A stretch of DNA of 54,914 nucleotides from positions 1 through 54,914 of the forward strand of contig CAKQEA010000011.1 in the NCBI GenBank assembly GCA_934229785.1, given 5' to 3'. Of the stretch, positions 1 to 8,953 are shown piece after piece (position 1 is the stretch's first letter; each line of letters opens with the position of its first letter). The position numbers and the translations under genes were made by a program. This stretch comes from an uncultured Anaeroplasmataceae bacterium. GTDB lineage: Bacteria; Bacillota_I; Bacilli_A; Acholeplasmatales; Anaeroplasmataceae. Below the pieces are notes generated by a model. That model was not told the origin of the DNA. It made no database searches and saw only the letters and a program-made list of their open reading frames with translations.

Positions 1-60
1 TAAATCTAGTAATTAAAAACTACAGTTTTAGAAAAATAAAAGACTGTCAACAATCATATA

Positions 61-75
61 TTTGTCAACAGTCTG
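61..75. repeat. 15-bp repeat, inverted copy near the other window end
   Basis: TTTGTCAACAGTCTG here is the exact reverse complement of the 15-mer at 54838-54852. The copy sits in a small imperfect hairpin (AGACTGT 41-47 with ACAGTCT 68-74) that also contains a direct repeat of TGTCAACA. The function is unknown. It may be part of a dispersed repeat. Confidence 0.5.
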
Positions 76-76
76 A

Positions 77-106
77 AGCATAGCCAAAAGCTATGCTTTT
101 TCTTTT
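77..106 (+). terminator. Rho-independent terminator, plus strand
   Basis: AGCATAGC, loop CAAAA, GCTATGCT, then a T-rich run (TTTTTCTTTT). The run lies only on the plus strand, so it would end a plus-strand transcript entering from outside the window. It is convergent with tex. Confidence 0.75.
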
Positions 107-114
107 ACATAAAA

Positions 115-142
115 GAAAAAAAGCTAGAGTTTTCTAGCTTTT
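115..142 (-). terminator. Terminator after tex
   Basis: The stem AAAAGCTAGA / TCTAGCTTTT with a 4-nt loop is followed on the minus strand by a T run, 20 nt past the tex stop codon. Confidence 0.8.
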
Positions 143-160
143 CGCTTTATTCAAAACGAT

Positions 161-2341
161 TTAAATTTCTTTAACTAATGATAATCCTAATTTATGCTTA
201 TTATAATCAATATCAATGACATAAACATGAACATTATCGCCTACACTTAAAATTTCAGATGGGTGATTAATCTTTTTAGTTGCCATTTTAGATATATGAA
301 CTAATCCATCATATTTAACACCACAATCAATAAAAGCACCAAAATCTACAACATTTCTAACTATTCCATCAAGCTCATCACCAATTTTGATATCTTCAAA
401 ATGAACAATGTCACTTCTTAACTTTAATCCCTGATATGAATCTCTAATATCTCTAAGTGGGGCAACAAAGGCATCAAGAATATCATTTAATGTATACATA
501 TCAATATTAAAATCATGTGAAATTTGACTTTTATCAAGTTTTTGTACTTCTTCCTTAATCTTATCAGTACCAAGCATTGAAACGTCTAAATTCATAAATT
601 TTAACAGTTTTAAAGCCTTATCATAGCTTTCAGGATGAATAGATGTCATATCTAAAGCATTAGTACCATCAAGAATTCTTAAAAAGCCAACGCATTGTTC
701 ATATGTTTTAGGTCCAATTTTACTAACCTTCTTTAATTCCTCTCTAGAATAAAACTTACCATTTTCTTCACGATATGAAACTATATTTTTAGAAATAGTC
801 TTAGATAATCCTGAAACATATGACAATAAGCTAATTGAAGCCGTATTTAAGTTAACTCCAACCTTATTAACTGCATCTACAACAACATCATCTAAAGTTT
901 TATTTAGCTTACTTTGAGTTACATCATGTTGATATTGACCAACACCAATTGACTTTGGATCTATTTTTACAAGCTCTGCTAACGGATCTTGGATTCTTCT
1001 AGCAATAGAAATAGCTGAACGTTGCTCAACTGATAAATCAGGAAATTCTTCAATTGCAACTTCAGATGCCGAATAAACAGATGCACCTGCTTCACTTACC
1101 ATGACATATTTGCAGGTTAAACCATTTTCTTTGATAACCTCAGCAATAAACATTTCAGTTTCTCTACCAGCTGTACCATTTCCAATAGCAATAATTTCAA
1201 CCTTATACTTCTTAACTAAATTAACAATTGACTTTTTTGACTTTTCTAATAAAGAGGCATCAACTGTTGAGCCCTTTGATTTTTCATTTGGATAAATAAC
1301 TCCAATTTCTAAAACCTTGCTTTCCTTAGAAATAACTGCAAGCTTGCAGCCAGTACGAAAGGCAGGGTCAACACCTAATACGACATGACCCTTTAATGGT
1401 GATTGAAGTAGTAAATTCTTTAGGTTTAATGAGAAAATATTTATAGCCTGTTCTTCTGCCTTCTCATTTAAAATAGCTCTAATCTCACGACCAATAGATG
1501 GTGCAATAAGTCTTTTATATGCATCCTCTATTGCCGCAATAATATCATCTTTAAAAATACATTCACGATTATGTAGGGTTTTATATTTTAAATAGTCAAT
1601 ATCTCTTTGAGGCTGAAGTTCAATTGTAACATTGATAACATCCTCATCCTCTGCTCTATTTATAGCTAAAACTCTATGAGGCTTTATTCTTGAAACAATT
1701 TCATTACAATCATAGTAATTTTTGTATTTTTCCTCTTCATCCTTATCGTTATTCTTCTTCTTACAAATAATATGGCCATATTTTAAAGCTGCATCTCTAA
1801 TATATTTACGATATTCAGCATTATCACTAATACGTTCAGCTATAATATATTTAGCATGCTCAATAGCCTCCTGTGGAGTTTTAACCTTATCTGTCAAATA
1901 CTCAGAAGCAATATCAAGTCTATCACCTCTTTGCCATAATTTTAGCATAACCTCAGCAAGCGGCTCCATTCCTAAGGCAATAGCCTCTGTAGCCTTTGTT
2001 TTCTTTTTTTCCTTATATGGTCTATATAAATCTTCAACATCAATAAGCTTATCACATTTTAAAATGCTTTCCTTTAGCTGTTGATTCATCATACCCTTTT
2101 CTTCAATAAGCCTAATAACATCTAGCTTTCTTTTTTCAAGATTAACTCCATAAGTATATCTATCATAAATTGCACGAATTTGTTCCTCATCTAATCCACC
2201 TGTTACCTCTTTACGATATCTAGCAATAAAGGCAACAGTTTTTTCATCAGCAAGCATATTTAAAACTTCTTTTGCTTGATTTTCTTTAATTTTTAGATCA
2301 TTACATAAATCTGTAATAACATTTTCATTTAAAATATCCAT
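161..2341 (-). CDS. tex: Tex family RNA-binding transcription accessory protein
   Basis: This is a 726-residue protein of full Tex length. It has an N-terminal helical Tex region, then a YqgF/RNase H-like fold from about residue 320 (VVLGVDPAFRTGCKLAVIS). A helix-hairpin-helix pair around 500-560 follows, with a C-terminal S1 RNA-binding domain at about 650-726 (DGIVRNVVDFGAFIDCG, GLVHISKM). Tex proteins bind nucleic acid in the cytoplasm and affect transcription and gene expression; the exact role here is inferred from family. ATG is preceded by GAGGTGA at good spacing. It is a monocistronic minus-strand gene with its own terminator at 115-142. Confidence 0.95.
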   Translation of the reverse strand: MDILNENVITDLCNDLKIKENQAKEVLNMLADEKTVAFIARYRKEVTGGLDEEQIRAIYDRYTYGVNLEKRKLDVIRLIEEKGMMNQQLKESILKCDKLIDVEDLYRPYKEKKKTKATEAIALGMEPLAEVMLKLWQRGDRLDIASEYLTDKVKTPQEAIEHAKYIIAERISDNAEYRKYIRDAALKYGHIICKKKNNDKDEEEKYKNYYDCNEIVSRIKPHRVLAINRAEDEDVINVTIELQPQRDIDYLKYKTLHNRECIFKDDIIAAIEDAYKRLIAPSIGREIRAILNEKAEEQAINIFSLNLKNLLLQSPLKGHVVLGVDPAFRTGCKLAVISKESKVLEIGVIYPNEKSKGSTVDASLLEKSKKSIVNLVKKYKVEIIAIGNGTAGRETEMFIAEVIKENGLTCKYVMVSEAGASVYSASEVAIEEFPDLSVEQRSAISIARRIQDPLAELVKIDPKSIGVGQYQHDVTQSKLNKTLDDVVVDAVNKVGVNLNTASISLLSYVSGLSKTISKNIVSYREENGKFYSREELKKVSKIGPKTYEQCVGFLRILDGTNALDMTSIHPESYDKALKLLKFMNLDVSMLGTDKIKEEVQKLDKSQISHDFNIDMYTLNDILDAFVAPLRDIRDSYQGLKLRSDIVHFEDIKIGDELDGIVRNVVDFGAFIDCGVKYDGLVHISKMATKKINHPSEILSVGDNVHVYVIDIDYNKHKLGLSLVKEI

Positions 2342-2361
2342 ATTATTTCACCTCAAAAAAT

Positions 2362-2386
2362 AAAGGCCTTAAAAAGGCCCTTTTGC
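2362..2386 (-). terminator. Terminator after the 2424-3155 gene
   Basis: A GGCC-centred hairpin with flanking A and T runs lies between the tex start and the stop of the next gene upstream. On the minus strand the stem ends in CCTTTATTTTTT. Confidence 0.55.
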
Positions 2387-2423
2387 ATTATAATTTTAAA
2401 TATTAACAAAAATCGAACTTATC

Positions 2424-3155
2424 TTAACTATTTTTAATAATGTAATTTGTTAAATTATTAGCTAAAGTATTATTGATATAGCTAATATCTAAAACATCTG
2501 AATCAGAACAAATATAAGTTTTTGTATTACTATTTCCCTCTTCTGTTTCATATGATGATTTATATTCGCCATTTTCAATATAAATTAAAACTGGATAAGT
2601 TTGGGCATCATCATCGTATAATCCACCAAAAGCCTCATCAACATAGATTGAAGCATTACTACCTACTGATGTATCTACTATGTAAAGCTTATAATCCTCA
2701 TGCTTATCTACAACCTTTTGTAAATTAACGATACGCTCTAATAAAGCTTTATGTTCAGCATTATAGATAGTTGAATCATCATCGTCTTTTTCATAAGCCT
2801 GATTTGGATAGAACTGAGTTTTATCATATGCAAATATAATAACCTTTTCTTTAAATAATGATTCACCTTCAACTCCAACATAATCTGGTGTAATGTAATT
2901 TTTTAATCCATTATATGTTTGAAAAGTAAAATTAACTTCCTCTGAGGTTCTAAAATAATCAACAACATCTGTATCATCATCACTCTTAGTTTTATTAATA
3001 TGAATAACAACTGGAATAATAATTGCTGAGGCAATTACAACTAAAGCAATACTACCAATAATCCAAAACCATTTATTATGAAATATATTTCCACGGCGTT
3101 TTTGACCAGCTGTTGCCTTCTTTGAAACCTTATTTTTTCTAACAACCTTTGCCAT
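2424..3155 (-). CDS. Membrane-anchored protein of unknown function, thioredoxin-like in part
   Basis: I do not recognise the family with certainty. The basic N-terminal tail (KVVRKNKVSKKATAGQKRR) is followed by one membrane span at about residues 27-52, so the rest is probably outside the cell. The extracytoplasmic part has the feel of a thioredoxin fold (VIIFAYD, YKLYIVDT, YPVLIYIENGEY) but lacks a CxxC pair, so disulfide activity is unlikely. Two acidic runs (KDDDD, YDDDA) lie within it. The start is taken at the ATG nine bases inside the longest frame, because AGGAG lies 9 nt before it while it abuts the first ATG. It stands alone between terminators. Confidence 0.7.
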   Translation of the reverse strand: MAKVVRKNKVSKKATAGQKRRGNIFHNKWFWIIGSIALVVIASAIIIPVVIHINKTKSDDDTDVVDYFRTSEEVNFTFQTYNGLKNYITPDYVGVEGESLFKEKVIIFAYDKTQFYPNQAYEKDDDDSTIYNAEHKALLERIVNLQKVVDKHEDYKLYIVDTSVGSNASIYVDEAFGGLYDDDAQTYPVLIYIENGEYKSSYETEEGNSNTKTYICSDSDVLDISYINNTLANNLTNYIIKNS

Positions 3156-3330
3156 TAAATTCATCTCCTAAAAATTAAAATCTTCTAAGATATTTTAACA
3201 TAATTTTTTACTCCTTACAACCATAATTTTCCCAAAAAAATTCGTTTTAAACATTAAAAACTATACTCATATACTAATGAACTATTATTATAAGAAATTT
3301 AAATTAATATTTAGTATGAATTAAAATTAG

Positions 3331-3358
3331 AAAAATCCTGATTAGATTCAACCAGGAC
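3331..3358 (-). terminator. Terminator after the LolA-like lipoprotein gene
   Basis: The stem TCCTG / CAGGA (3336-3340, 3353-3357) is followed on the minus strand by ATTTTTC. It lies just past the stop at 3369. Confidence 0.55.
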
Positions 3359-3368
3359 TTTATATACC

Positions 3369-4334
3369 TTATGACATTGTTATTTCAGAAGCAATTGTAA
3401 TGATTTCTTCATTTGTTAAATTACTACCATAGATAGAAATTTCATTATTTTCAATATAGAACTTTGAAACACTTGAATTAGTTGTTATTATACCATAATC
3501 GATAAAATCAACAGAACTTATCATATCTATTGTAACATCCTCAAAATCACCTATTTTTTTAACAACAATCGTATAGTTTTTACTGCCACTATAGCATAAT
3601 ACTGTTGTATTATTCTTTATTTTTGTAGAAGTAAGCTTAACTCCATCAACACTATACCCAACAACAACTGCCAATGTTTTTTCTTCACCTGATGTATTTT
3701 CTGTTTCATTGATTTTTTCTTCCATTATAAGTTGTGTGTTAAACTTATCTTTTGTTATATCTTTATTCTCATTAAACTTTTTAAAGCTTACAAAAACTAC
3801 ATTTTTATCATTTTCATCGACAAATGTTGCCTTAACAGGCATTTTTGTTTTAGTGTTATAAACAAATATTAACTTTTTAGCTCTATCATTACTATCATTT
3901 AGTTTAGCTGAAATAGTAACCTCATCACCATCAGTTACATATTTAGCATCACTATCAGCTTTAATAATCTTATTGATACAGTCAATTAGGTAAGCATGTG
4001 AGGAATTCATAGGCCATTCACTATCGAATTTAAATTCTTTATTTAAGGCTGGTGTTAAAACAAATACACCCTCATCATTTTTAACAATTATTTGCTCATT
4101 ACCAGTATTTTTAAATGATACCCTGTAATAGCCTGGATTTAAATACATAACATTTATATCCATATGAACATCCTTATTAGACCTATAAATAGTCATTTCA
4201 CATGAAAGCTCATAAGAGCTTAATGAGTCCAAATTAGATAATGCTTGTTTCATTGGATCACTATTATCTTTAACCTTACATCCAGTTAATAAAAATATAA
4301 ACACTGCCATAATACTAAAAATTATTTTTTTCAT
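3369..4334 (-). CDS. LolA/YdcC-like surface lipoprotein
   Basis: A signal peptide ends in a lipobox (FIFLLTGC), so the mature protein is a lipoprotein anchored at Cys outside the membrane. Residues about 30-210 look like the LolA/MucB-type beta half-barrel found in Firmicutes YdcC proteins (SYELSCEMTIY, GYYRVSFKN, MPVKATFVDENDKNV). The remaining ~110 residues form a DUF4367-like domain (LAVVVGYSVDGVKL). In Bacillus the YdcC relative is expressed in sporulation, but the function is not established. The start is the internal ATG (MKKIIFSIMAV) with GGTGG four bases upstream. The gene is divergent from the DUF378 gene. Confidence 0.7.
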   Translation of the reverse strand: MKKIIFSIMAVFIFLLTGCKVKDNSDPMKQALSNLDSLSSYELSCEMTIYRSNKDVHMDINVMYLNPGYYRVSFKNTGNEQIIVKNDEGVFVLTPALNKEFKFDSEWPMNSSHAYLIDCINKIIKADSDAKYVTDGDEVTISAKLNDSNDRAKKLIFVYNTKTKMPVKATFVDENDKNVVFVSFKKFNENKDITKDKFNTQLIMEEKINETENTSGEEKTLAVVVGYSVDGVKLTSTKIKNNTTVLCYSGSKNYTIVVKKIGDFEDVTIDMISSVDFIDYGIITTNSSVSKFYIENNEISIYGSNLTNEEIITIASEITMS

Positions 4335-4435
4335 TTTTCCACCCATTTTCTATTCATTAGATATTATGATACTTTAAAATCTATTATGCATAATTTTAAA
4401 AAAAATGAAAATACTATTGTTGAGGAGGTATCATA

Positions 4436-4651
4436 ATGAGTATAATTCAAAAAATTGCATTAGTTATAACAATTATCGGAGCTATTAACTGGGGGTTAAT
4501 TGGTATTTTTGATTTTAACCTTGTAACTGCTATTTTTAAAGACGGCTCAGTAATGACAAGAATCGTCTACATTCTAGTATTTGTTGCAGGCTTATTTAAT
4601 GTAGCTCTTCTATTTATGAGAAATAGGCATAAATTAATAAATGAGGACTAA
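4436..4651 (+). CDS. DUF378 small membrane protein (YuzA-like)
   Basis: This 71-residue protein has two membrane spans. The family hallmark near the N-terminus is AINWGLIGIFDFNLVTAIF, then a second span (YILVFVAGLFNVALLF) and a charged C-terminus. DUF378 proteins are common in Bacilli and have no assigned function. GAGGAGG sits 8 nt before the ATG. It is one of only two plus-strand protein genes in the window, divergent from the lipoprotein gene and ending in a bidirectional terminator shared with whiA. Confidence 0.85.
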   Translation: MSIIQKIALVITIIGAINWGLIGIFDFNLVTAIFKDGSVMTRIVYILVFVAGLFNVALLFMRNRHKLINED

Positions 4652-4674
4652 AAAAGTGCTAAAAAGCACTTTTT
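4651..4674. terminator. Bidirectional terminator between DUF378 gene and whiA
   Basis: AAAAAGTGCT and AGCACTTTTT form a hairpin with A and T runs on both sides, so it can stop both convergent transcripts. Confidence 0.85.
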
Positions 4675-4680
4675 AAGTAA

Positions 4681-5625
4681 TTATATTGTTTCATTTTTCT
4701 TTTCAGCTAGCTCACGAGCTAGCTCTTTTACTTTTCTTAATCTGTGATTTAAGCCTGACTTTGATAATTCTGGATCAAATTCATCATGAATAACATCTAA
4801 CAACTCAGATAATGAGCTTTCAGGGTTATCCTTTCTAACTTTCATTACCATCAAAATTTTTGAATCAAGGCGTTCAAGTGGATAGTTATACTCTAAATAC
4901 CTAATATACCTTAGTTGTTCTTGAGCTGCATCATTTGTTTTATCTTGATTTGCTAAATCTAAATTAATTGCACGCTTTGCATTAGTTTTAATTTCCTTTG
5001 TTATTAAAACATTTTCATAATATGACATAGAGGATGTTGCCCCAATTCTATACAAAAAATCACCGATTGCTTCCTTTGATTTTATATACGCTATTAAATA
5101 ATTTTTCCTTTTAGCAATTCTTGCGTTTAACTCAAAGGCATTCATCAATCTTTGAATAAATAATATTTCGTTTTCAGAAACTGAAGAAATTTCAAGATGA
5201 CTGCTTTTACTTATAGGATCATTAACAGTACCATGAACTAAAAATGCTCCTCTAATATAAGCAATCATATAGGCCTCGTCATTATCTATTTTTTCCTTAT
5301 ATTTAGAATCAGCGCCTATTAAATTTAGATCATTAATAATATTTGAAGCACCATTTGCAATTTCACAGGTAAAAATTGTATGATTATCTAATCTATTTAT
5401 AACTCTTGAAAATATCTCATATTCAATTTCATAGAATTTTTTACATAGCTTAATCAAATGCCTAATAACTCCCATGTTATTACAGCTAAATTGAAGCTTC
5501 ATTGGTCTTGATATTATTACCTCACTACCAAAGCGCAGCATAGCCTCAAGCTCTAATCTATCAGCATCCAAATTGGAATTACTGATCTTTAATAAATCAT
5601 CCTTAACTGTTGCGGCAAAGCTCAT
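4681..5625 (-). CDS. whiA: Sporulation/division regulator WhiA
   Basis: WhiA is a DNA-binding protein built from a degenerate LAGLIDADG homing-endonuclease-like N-terminal region and a C-terminal helix-turn-helix. The start SFAATVKDDLLK, the YIRGAFLVHGTV segment and the C-terminal SELLDVIHDEF..SKSGLNHRLRK helix-turn-helix are typical. The start is placed at an ATG six codons into the open frame: GTGGAG lies 8 nt upstream, and this avoids overlap with the lgt-ppaX stop, leaving 5 nt. The order hprK-lgt-ppaX before whiA recalls Bacillus. It is the last gene of the cluster. Confidence 0.93.
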   Translation of the reverse strand: MSFAATVKDDLLKISNSNLDADRLELEAMLRFGSEVIISRPMKLQFSCNNMGVIRHLIKLCKKFYEIEYEIFSRVINRLDNHTIFTCEIANGASNIINDLNLIGADSKYKEKIDNDEAYMIAYIRGAFLVHGTVNDPISKSSHLEISSVSENEILFIQRLMNAFELNARIAKRKNYLIAYIKSKEAIGDFLYRIGATSSMSYYENVLITKEIKTNAKRAINLDLANQDKTNDAAQEQLRYIRYLEYNYPLERLDSKILMVMKVRKDNPESSLSELLDVIHDEFDPELSKSGLNHRLRKVKELARELAEKKNETI

Positions 5626-5630
5626 TTTAT

Positions 5631-7100
5631 CTACTCCACACAAATCTTTAAAATATCATTTAATTCATTAATAACAAAATCAGGGGAAGCCTCTAGCATA
5701 ATTTCTGGATGCTTAATATAAAGACATCCAATGGTTTTAATGTTAGCATTTCTACCAGCTTTTATGTCATTAATTGTATCTCCAACATAGCAAGCATTTT
5801 TTGAGCCTAGTTTTTCCATAGCCAAAAGTATTCCATCAGGAGCAGGCTTATTGTTTTTAACATCTTCTTCTCCGATAACTACACTCATATACTGTTTAAG
5901 GCCAAATAATTCTAAGCCATGCTCAACTAAATCTGTCTTTTTAGAGGAAACAACTCCAAGCTTATATCCCTTTTTATATAAGCTTTTAATCAATTCCTTT
6001 GCCCCTGGCATAGCTTTAACCATTTCATCATGATGACTAACATTAAAAGCTCTATAATAATCAACCATTTTTTTAATTTCCTCTGGATCAGAGGAGTATC
6101 TAGAGAATGTTTGCTTTAATGAAGGCCCAAAGAAAGAATCAAGCTCCTCTTCAGTTAAATTATAGCCAGGTCTAAAATGTTCGAATGTATGAATAAAGCT
6201 TCTATCAATTAATGGTTTAGTATCTAAAAGTGTACCATCTAAATCAAACAAAACAGTATCAAATTTATTGTTTTCCACCTCAGCGATAACATCTTGATAA
6301 TTATCCTTAGGACCAACAAAGCGTTTTATGATTAAAAATGCAATACCACTTACAATAAATATAACACTAATTAAAATAGATACAGGTACAGACCCAAGCA
6401 TTAATATTTCGTTTGCTCCACTTTTTCCTCTTAAAATTTCAGTAAAAATTCTTACAATTCCATACCAAATGCCATAAAATCCGATTAAATCTCCACTTTT
6501 TAACCTCTTGCTTTTTCTTCTTAAAACAAGAATAATACAAAGCCCAACTAAATTAAGAAGTGATTCATATAAAAAAGTTGGATGACGATAAGCTCCATTA
6601 ATATACATATTTTCACCTAAAATAGGAATATGCTTTAAAAATGTAGGATTTTTAACAATTGGGCCATATAACTCATGGTTACAGAAATTACCCCATCTAC
6701 CACAAATTTGTCCAATCAAAAAGCCTGGGGCAACAATATCAAGTATTCTATAAAGTGAAATTTTTCTTACTCTACAATATATAAATATTGTTAAAAGTGC
6801 AGCAATGACTCCACCTTGAATTGCAAGTCCTGCAAGACCACCATCTAAGCCTATAATTCTTCTAAAAGTCCAGCCTTCATCTAAATTAAACAAAATATAC
6901 CATAATCTCGCTCCAATAATAGCACAAGGAAGAACAATAATTACACCCCAATAAACATCATCTGAAGGAATACCTAACTTCCTTCCTTCCTTAATTCCAG
7001 CCCATACAGCTATAATAACACCAAGCAAAATAAACAAAGCATAAAAAGTAATACTAAGACCAAACAATGAAAATGATTCTTGAATCCAAAAATTAAACAT
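5631..7100 (-). CDS. lgt: Fusion: prolipoprotein diacylglyceryl transferase + PpaX-like phosphatase
   Basis: Two proteins are joined in one 489-residue frame. Residues 1 to ~265 are Lgt, a multi-span enzyme that moves diacylglycerol from phosphatidylglycerol to lipobox cysteines; the signature GQICGRWGNFCNHELYG is present. From about residue 283 there is a haloacid-dehalogenase phosphatase with DTVLFDLDGTLLDT, VVSSKK and a GDTINDIKAG motif, resembling pyrophosphatase PpaX. In Bacillus subtilis lgt and ppaX are separate genes in the hprK operon, so the fusion joins operon neighbours. PpaX removes pyrophosphate made by HprK. The phosphatase part should face the cytoplasm. The stop overlaps the hprK start region by one base on the upstream side. 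Confidence 0.92.
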   Translation of the reverse strand: MFNFWIQESFSLFGLSITFYALFILLGVIIAVWAGIKEGRKLGIPSDDVYWGVIIVLPCAIIGARLWYILFNLDEGWTFRRIIGLDGGLAGLAIQGGVIAALLTIFIYCRVRKISLYRILDIVAPGFLIGQICGRWGNFCNHELYGPIVKNPTFLKHIPILGENMYINGAYRHPTFLYESLLNLVGLCIILVLRRKSKRLKSGDLIGFYGIWYGIVRIFTEILRGKSGANEILMLGSVPVSILISVIFIVSGIAFLIIKRFVGPKDNYQDVIAEVENNKFDTVLFDLDGTLLDTKPLIDRSFIHTFEHFRPGYNLTEEELDSFFGPSLKQTFSRYSSDPEEIKKMVDYYRAFNVSHHDEMVKAMPGAKELIKSLYKKGYKLGVVSSKKTDLVEHGLELFGLKQYMSVVIGEEDVKNNKPAPDGILLAMEKLGSKNACYVGDTINDIKAGRNANIKTIGCLYIKHPEIMLEASPDFVINELNDILKICVE

Positions 7101-8032
7101 TATTCCTCACCACCAGTTCTAGCTTGCTTATCAACCTTACCAATAAATTCCTCAGCTGCAAAATGACCTAAATACTTAAGCTTTTCATTCATAGCTGCAG
7201 ACTCAACAAGAAGTGAAACTGTACGTCCTGGTAAAACTGGAATAGTAAGCTTAGTAATTTCAGTATCAAAATACTTAATTTTTTCAGTTTCTAAGCCTAA
7301 TCTATCATAATATTTATCATGATCCCAAGCTTCAAGCTCAACGACAAGACGAATATTTTTTCTGTCACGATAGGCACCTGCACCAAACATAGTAACAACA
7401 TCAACAATACCAATACCACGAATCTCCATATAACGCTTTAAAATATCTGGAGCAGTACCAATTAAATTACCTGGTTCCTTCTCAATAATATCAACCAAAT
7501 CATCGGCAATAAGCTGATGTCCTCTTTTAATTAAATCAAGAGCAGTTTCAGATTTACCTATACCACTTTTACCAATAATCAAGGTACCCATACCGTTAAT
7601 ATCCATAAGAGTGCCATGAACCGAAATCCTTTGAGCAAGCTTTTCTTGTAAGTAAGTGAAAAGCTTTGATGATGATGGTGTAGTCCTTAAATTTGAATGG
7701 AAAATACTAATCTTATATTTTTCTGCCATTTCAGAAAAAATAGGTAGCGCAACTACATTCTTTGAAAAGACAATACAAGGTGGGTGAAGTTCAAAAATTT
7801 TTTCTATATTTTTTCTTTGAGTTTCTAAAGGTAAATGCTTTAAAAAGCTATGATCCTTAGAGCCAACAAGTACTAGTCTTTTATTATCAAAATAATCAAA
7901 AAATCCAGTGAACTCCAAGCCTGGGCGTGACAATTGATCATCACATATCTTAGCATTTAATCCATCCTTGCCAGCTAAAAGCTCTAAATTATTATCACGA
8001 GCTAAATCTGATACATAAATAAAACGGTCCAT
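7100..8032 (-). CDS. hprK: HPr kinase/phosphorylase
   Basis: HprK phosphorylates HPr on serine 46 when glycolytic intermediates are high and removes the phosphate otherwise. This is the entry point to CcpA-mediated carbon control. The Walker A is GKSGIGKS, followed by the ADDLVDI region and the C-terminal family signature PGRTVSLLVESAAMNEKL. The length of ~310 residues is normal. The start is the second ATG: AGGAG lies 7 nt before it but directly abuts the first ATG. It is 10 nt downstream of a hypothetical membrane gene and contiguous with lgt-ppaX. A CcpA-like regulator is encoded at 32596-33585. Confidence 0.96.
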   Translation of the reverse strand: MDRFIYVSDLARDNNLELLAGKDGLNAKICDDQLSRPGLEFTGFFDYFDNKRLVLVGSKDHSFLKHLPLETQRKNIEKIFELHPPCIVFSKNVVALPIFSEMAEKYKISIFHSNLRTTPSSSKLFTYLQEKLAQRISVHGTLMDINGMGTLIIGKSGIGKSETALDLIKRGHQLIADDLVDIIEKEPGNLIGTAPDILKRYMEIRGIGIVDVVTMFGAGAYRDRKNIRLVVELEAWDHDKYYDRLGLETEKIKYFDTEITKLTIPVLPGRTVSLLVESAAMNEKLKYLGHFAAEEFIGKVDKQARTGGEE

Positions 8033-8042
8033 AATCATTCTC

Positions 8043-8570
8043 CTAACTAAAAACTTTAAATTTTACAATTTGTGTAAGCAACATCATATAGCCAAGCTCC
8101 ATACCAATTATGTATAAAAACCAAACATATGAATGAGTAAATATTGGATAAATATTATTAAATAAACATAAATCAATCATAATTAAAACAAAAAGAAGCA
8201 AATATGAAATAGAATATCTTTTTTTACTAAATCTAGGTAATATTTCAAACAGAGTTAATAATAAGCTTATAATAGCCAAAACTATAAACATATAACTATA
8301 ATTTATTGTCACGTATGAAATAAAAAAGCCAAAACAAATAAGTGAAACTAAATAGAACAAACCTAGTTTAATAAAAATTTCCTTTACCATTTTAAAAAAT
8401 TTAAATTTTTTAGAATATTTTGCCTCAATAAATGCAGTATGAAGTAAACTACCAAGTTTTTCAATATCTTCTTTAGAAATATTATTTTTTTCTTTGAAAT
8501 CATCAAGAAGCCTTTTTAAATCCTCTTCATCTTGCTTTTTCTTTTTTTCAATATCTTCTTTCTTAGACAT
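8043..8570 (-). CDS. Hypothetical protein: charged coiled coil plus four membrane spans
   Basis: Family not recognised. Residues 1-65 are highly charged (Lys/Glu/Asp), likely a cytoplasmic coiled-coil or helical segment. They are followed by four hydrophobic spans (LGLFYLVSLICFGFFISY, MFIVLAIISLLLTLF, SYLLLFVLIMIDLCLF, VWFLYIIGMELGYMMLL). It is the first gene of the hprK-lgt/ppaX-whiA cluster, 10 nt upstream of hprK, so it is probably co-transcribed. No function can be assigned. Confidence 0.7.
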   Translation of the reverse strand: MSKKEDIEKKKKQDEEDLKRLLDDFKEKNNISKEDIEKLGSLLHTAFIEAKYSKKFKFFKMVKEIFIKLGLFYLVSLICFGFFISYVTINYSYMFIVLAIISLLLTLFEILPRFSKKRYSISYLLLFVLIMIDLCLFNNIYPIFTHSYVWFLYIIGMELGYMMLLTQIVKFKVFS

Positions 8571-8624
8571 AAAACCACTTCCACATTTTATAATTATATA
8601 CTAAAGCCAGCAATTTAGCAATAA

Positions 8625-8649
8625 AAAGGGGATTACCTAGAGTAATCCC
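8625..8649 (-). terminator. Terminator downstream of TA cassette 1
   Basis: GGGATTAC / GTAATCCC is an 8-bp perfect stem with a 5-nt loop. On the minus strand it is followed by CTTTTTATT. It lies between the toxin cassette and the hypothetical gene at 8570, so minus transcripts leaving the cassette would stop here. Confidence 0.75.
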
Positions 8650-8797
8650 ACTATTAGATGATAAATTAAATTTTAATTAATTAGAAAAAAGTTAAAATTA
8701 AAATATACTAATTATATTTTCAAATATAATTTTCTCAAATTCCTGCTTTAATACAATGCCTTCACTATACATTATATATAAATATAGGTAAAATTAA

Positions 8798-8826
8798 TTG
8801 CTATTTTTATACTTTTGACATATAAT
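8798..8826 (+). promoter_or_regulatory. Promoter of antisense RNA, copy 1
   Basis: TTGCTA (8798-8803), a 17-nt spacer, and TATAAT (8821-8826). Spacing is optimal and the -10 is consensus. The same promoter is conserved in copy 2. Confidence 0.75.
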
Positions 8827-8831
8827 AAAGA

Positions 8832-8905
8832 CAAGGGAAGTCTTACAGGCTACTCCTTAAGTTTTTTTGAATTAAGGGAAAGCACCGCGGCAACGGTGTT
8901 TTTTT
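8832..8905 (+). ncRNA. Putative antisense antitoxin RNA, copy 1 (~75 nt)
   Basis: It is predicted to start about 6-7 nt after the TATAAT and to end at a hairpin (CACCG 8883-8887, CGGTG 8894-8898) followed by seven Ts. Internal hairpins are visible: AAGAC / GTCTT near the 5' end and CCTTAA / TTAAGG in the middle. It runs convergent to the toxin gene. The minus-strand side of the terminator hairpin has no T run, so the toxin mRNA probably reads through and becomes fully complementary to this RNA at its 3' end, as in Bacillus 3'-overlapping type I systems. Transcription is inferred, not shown. Confidence 0.6.
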
Positions 8906-8953
8906 CTTACCCTTAATCAATAACAAAAATAATTTATTCAGTAATATTTGAAA

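Noticed and set aside
1722..2084. Open frame of 120 codons on the plus strand inside tex
   Set aside because: It is antisense to tex, has no ribosome site and low-complexity composition; tex is clearly the real gene.
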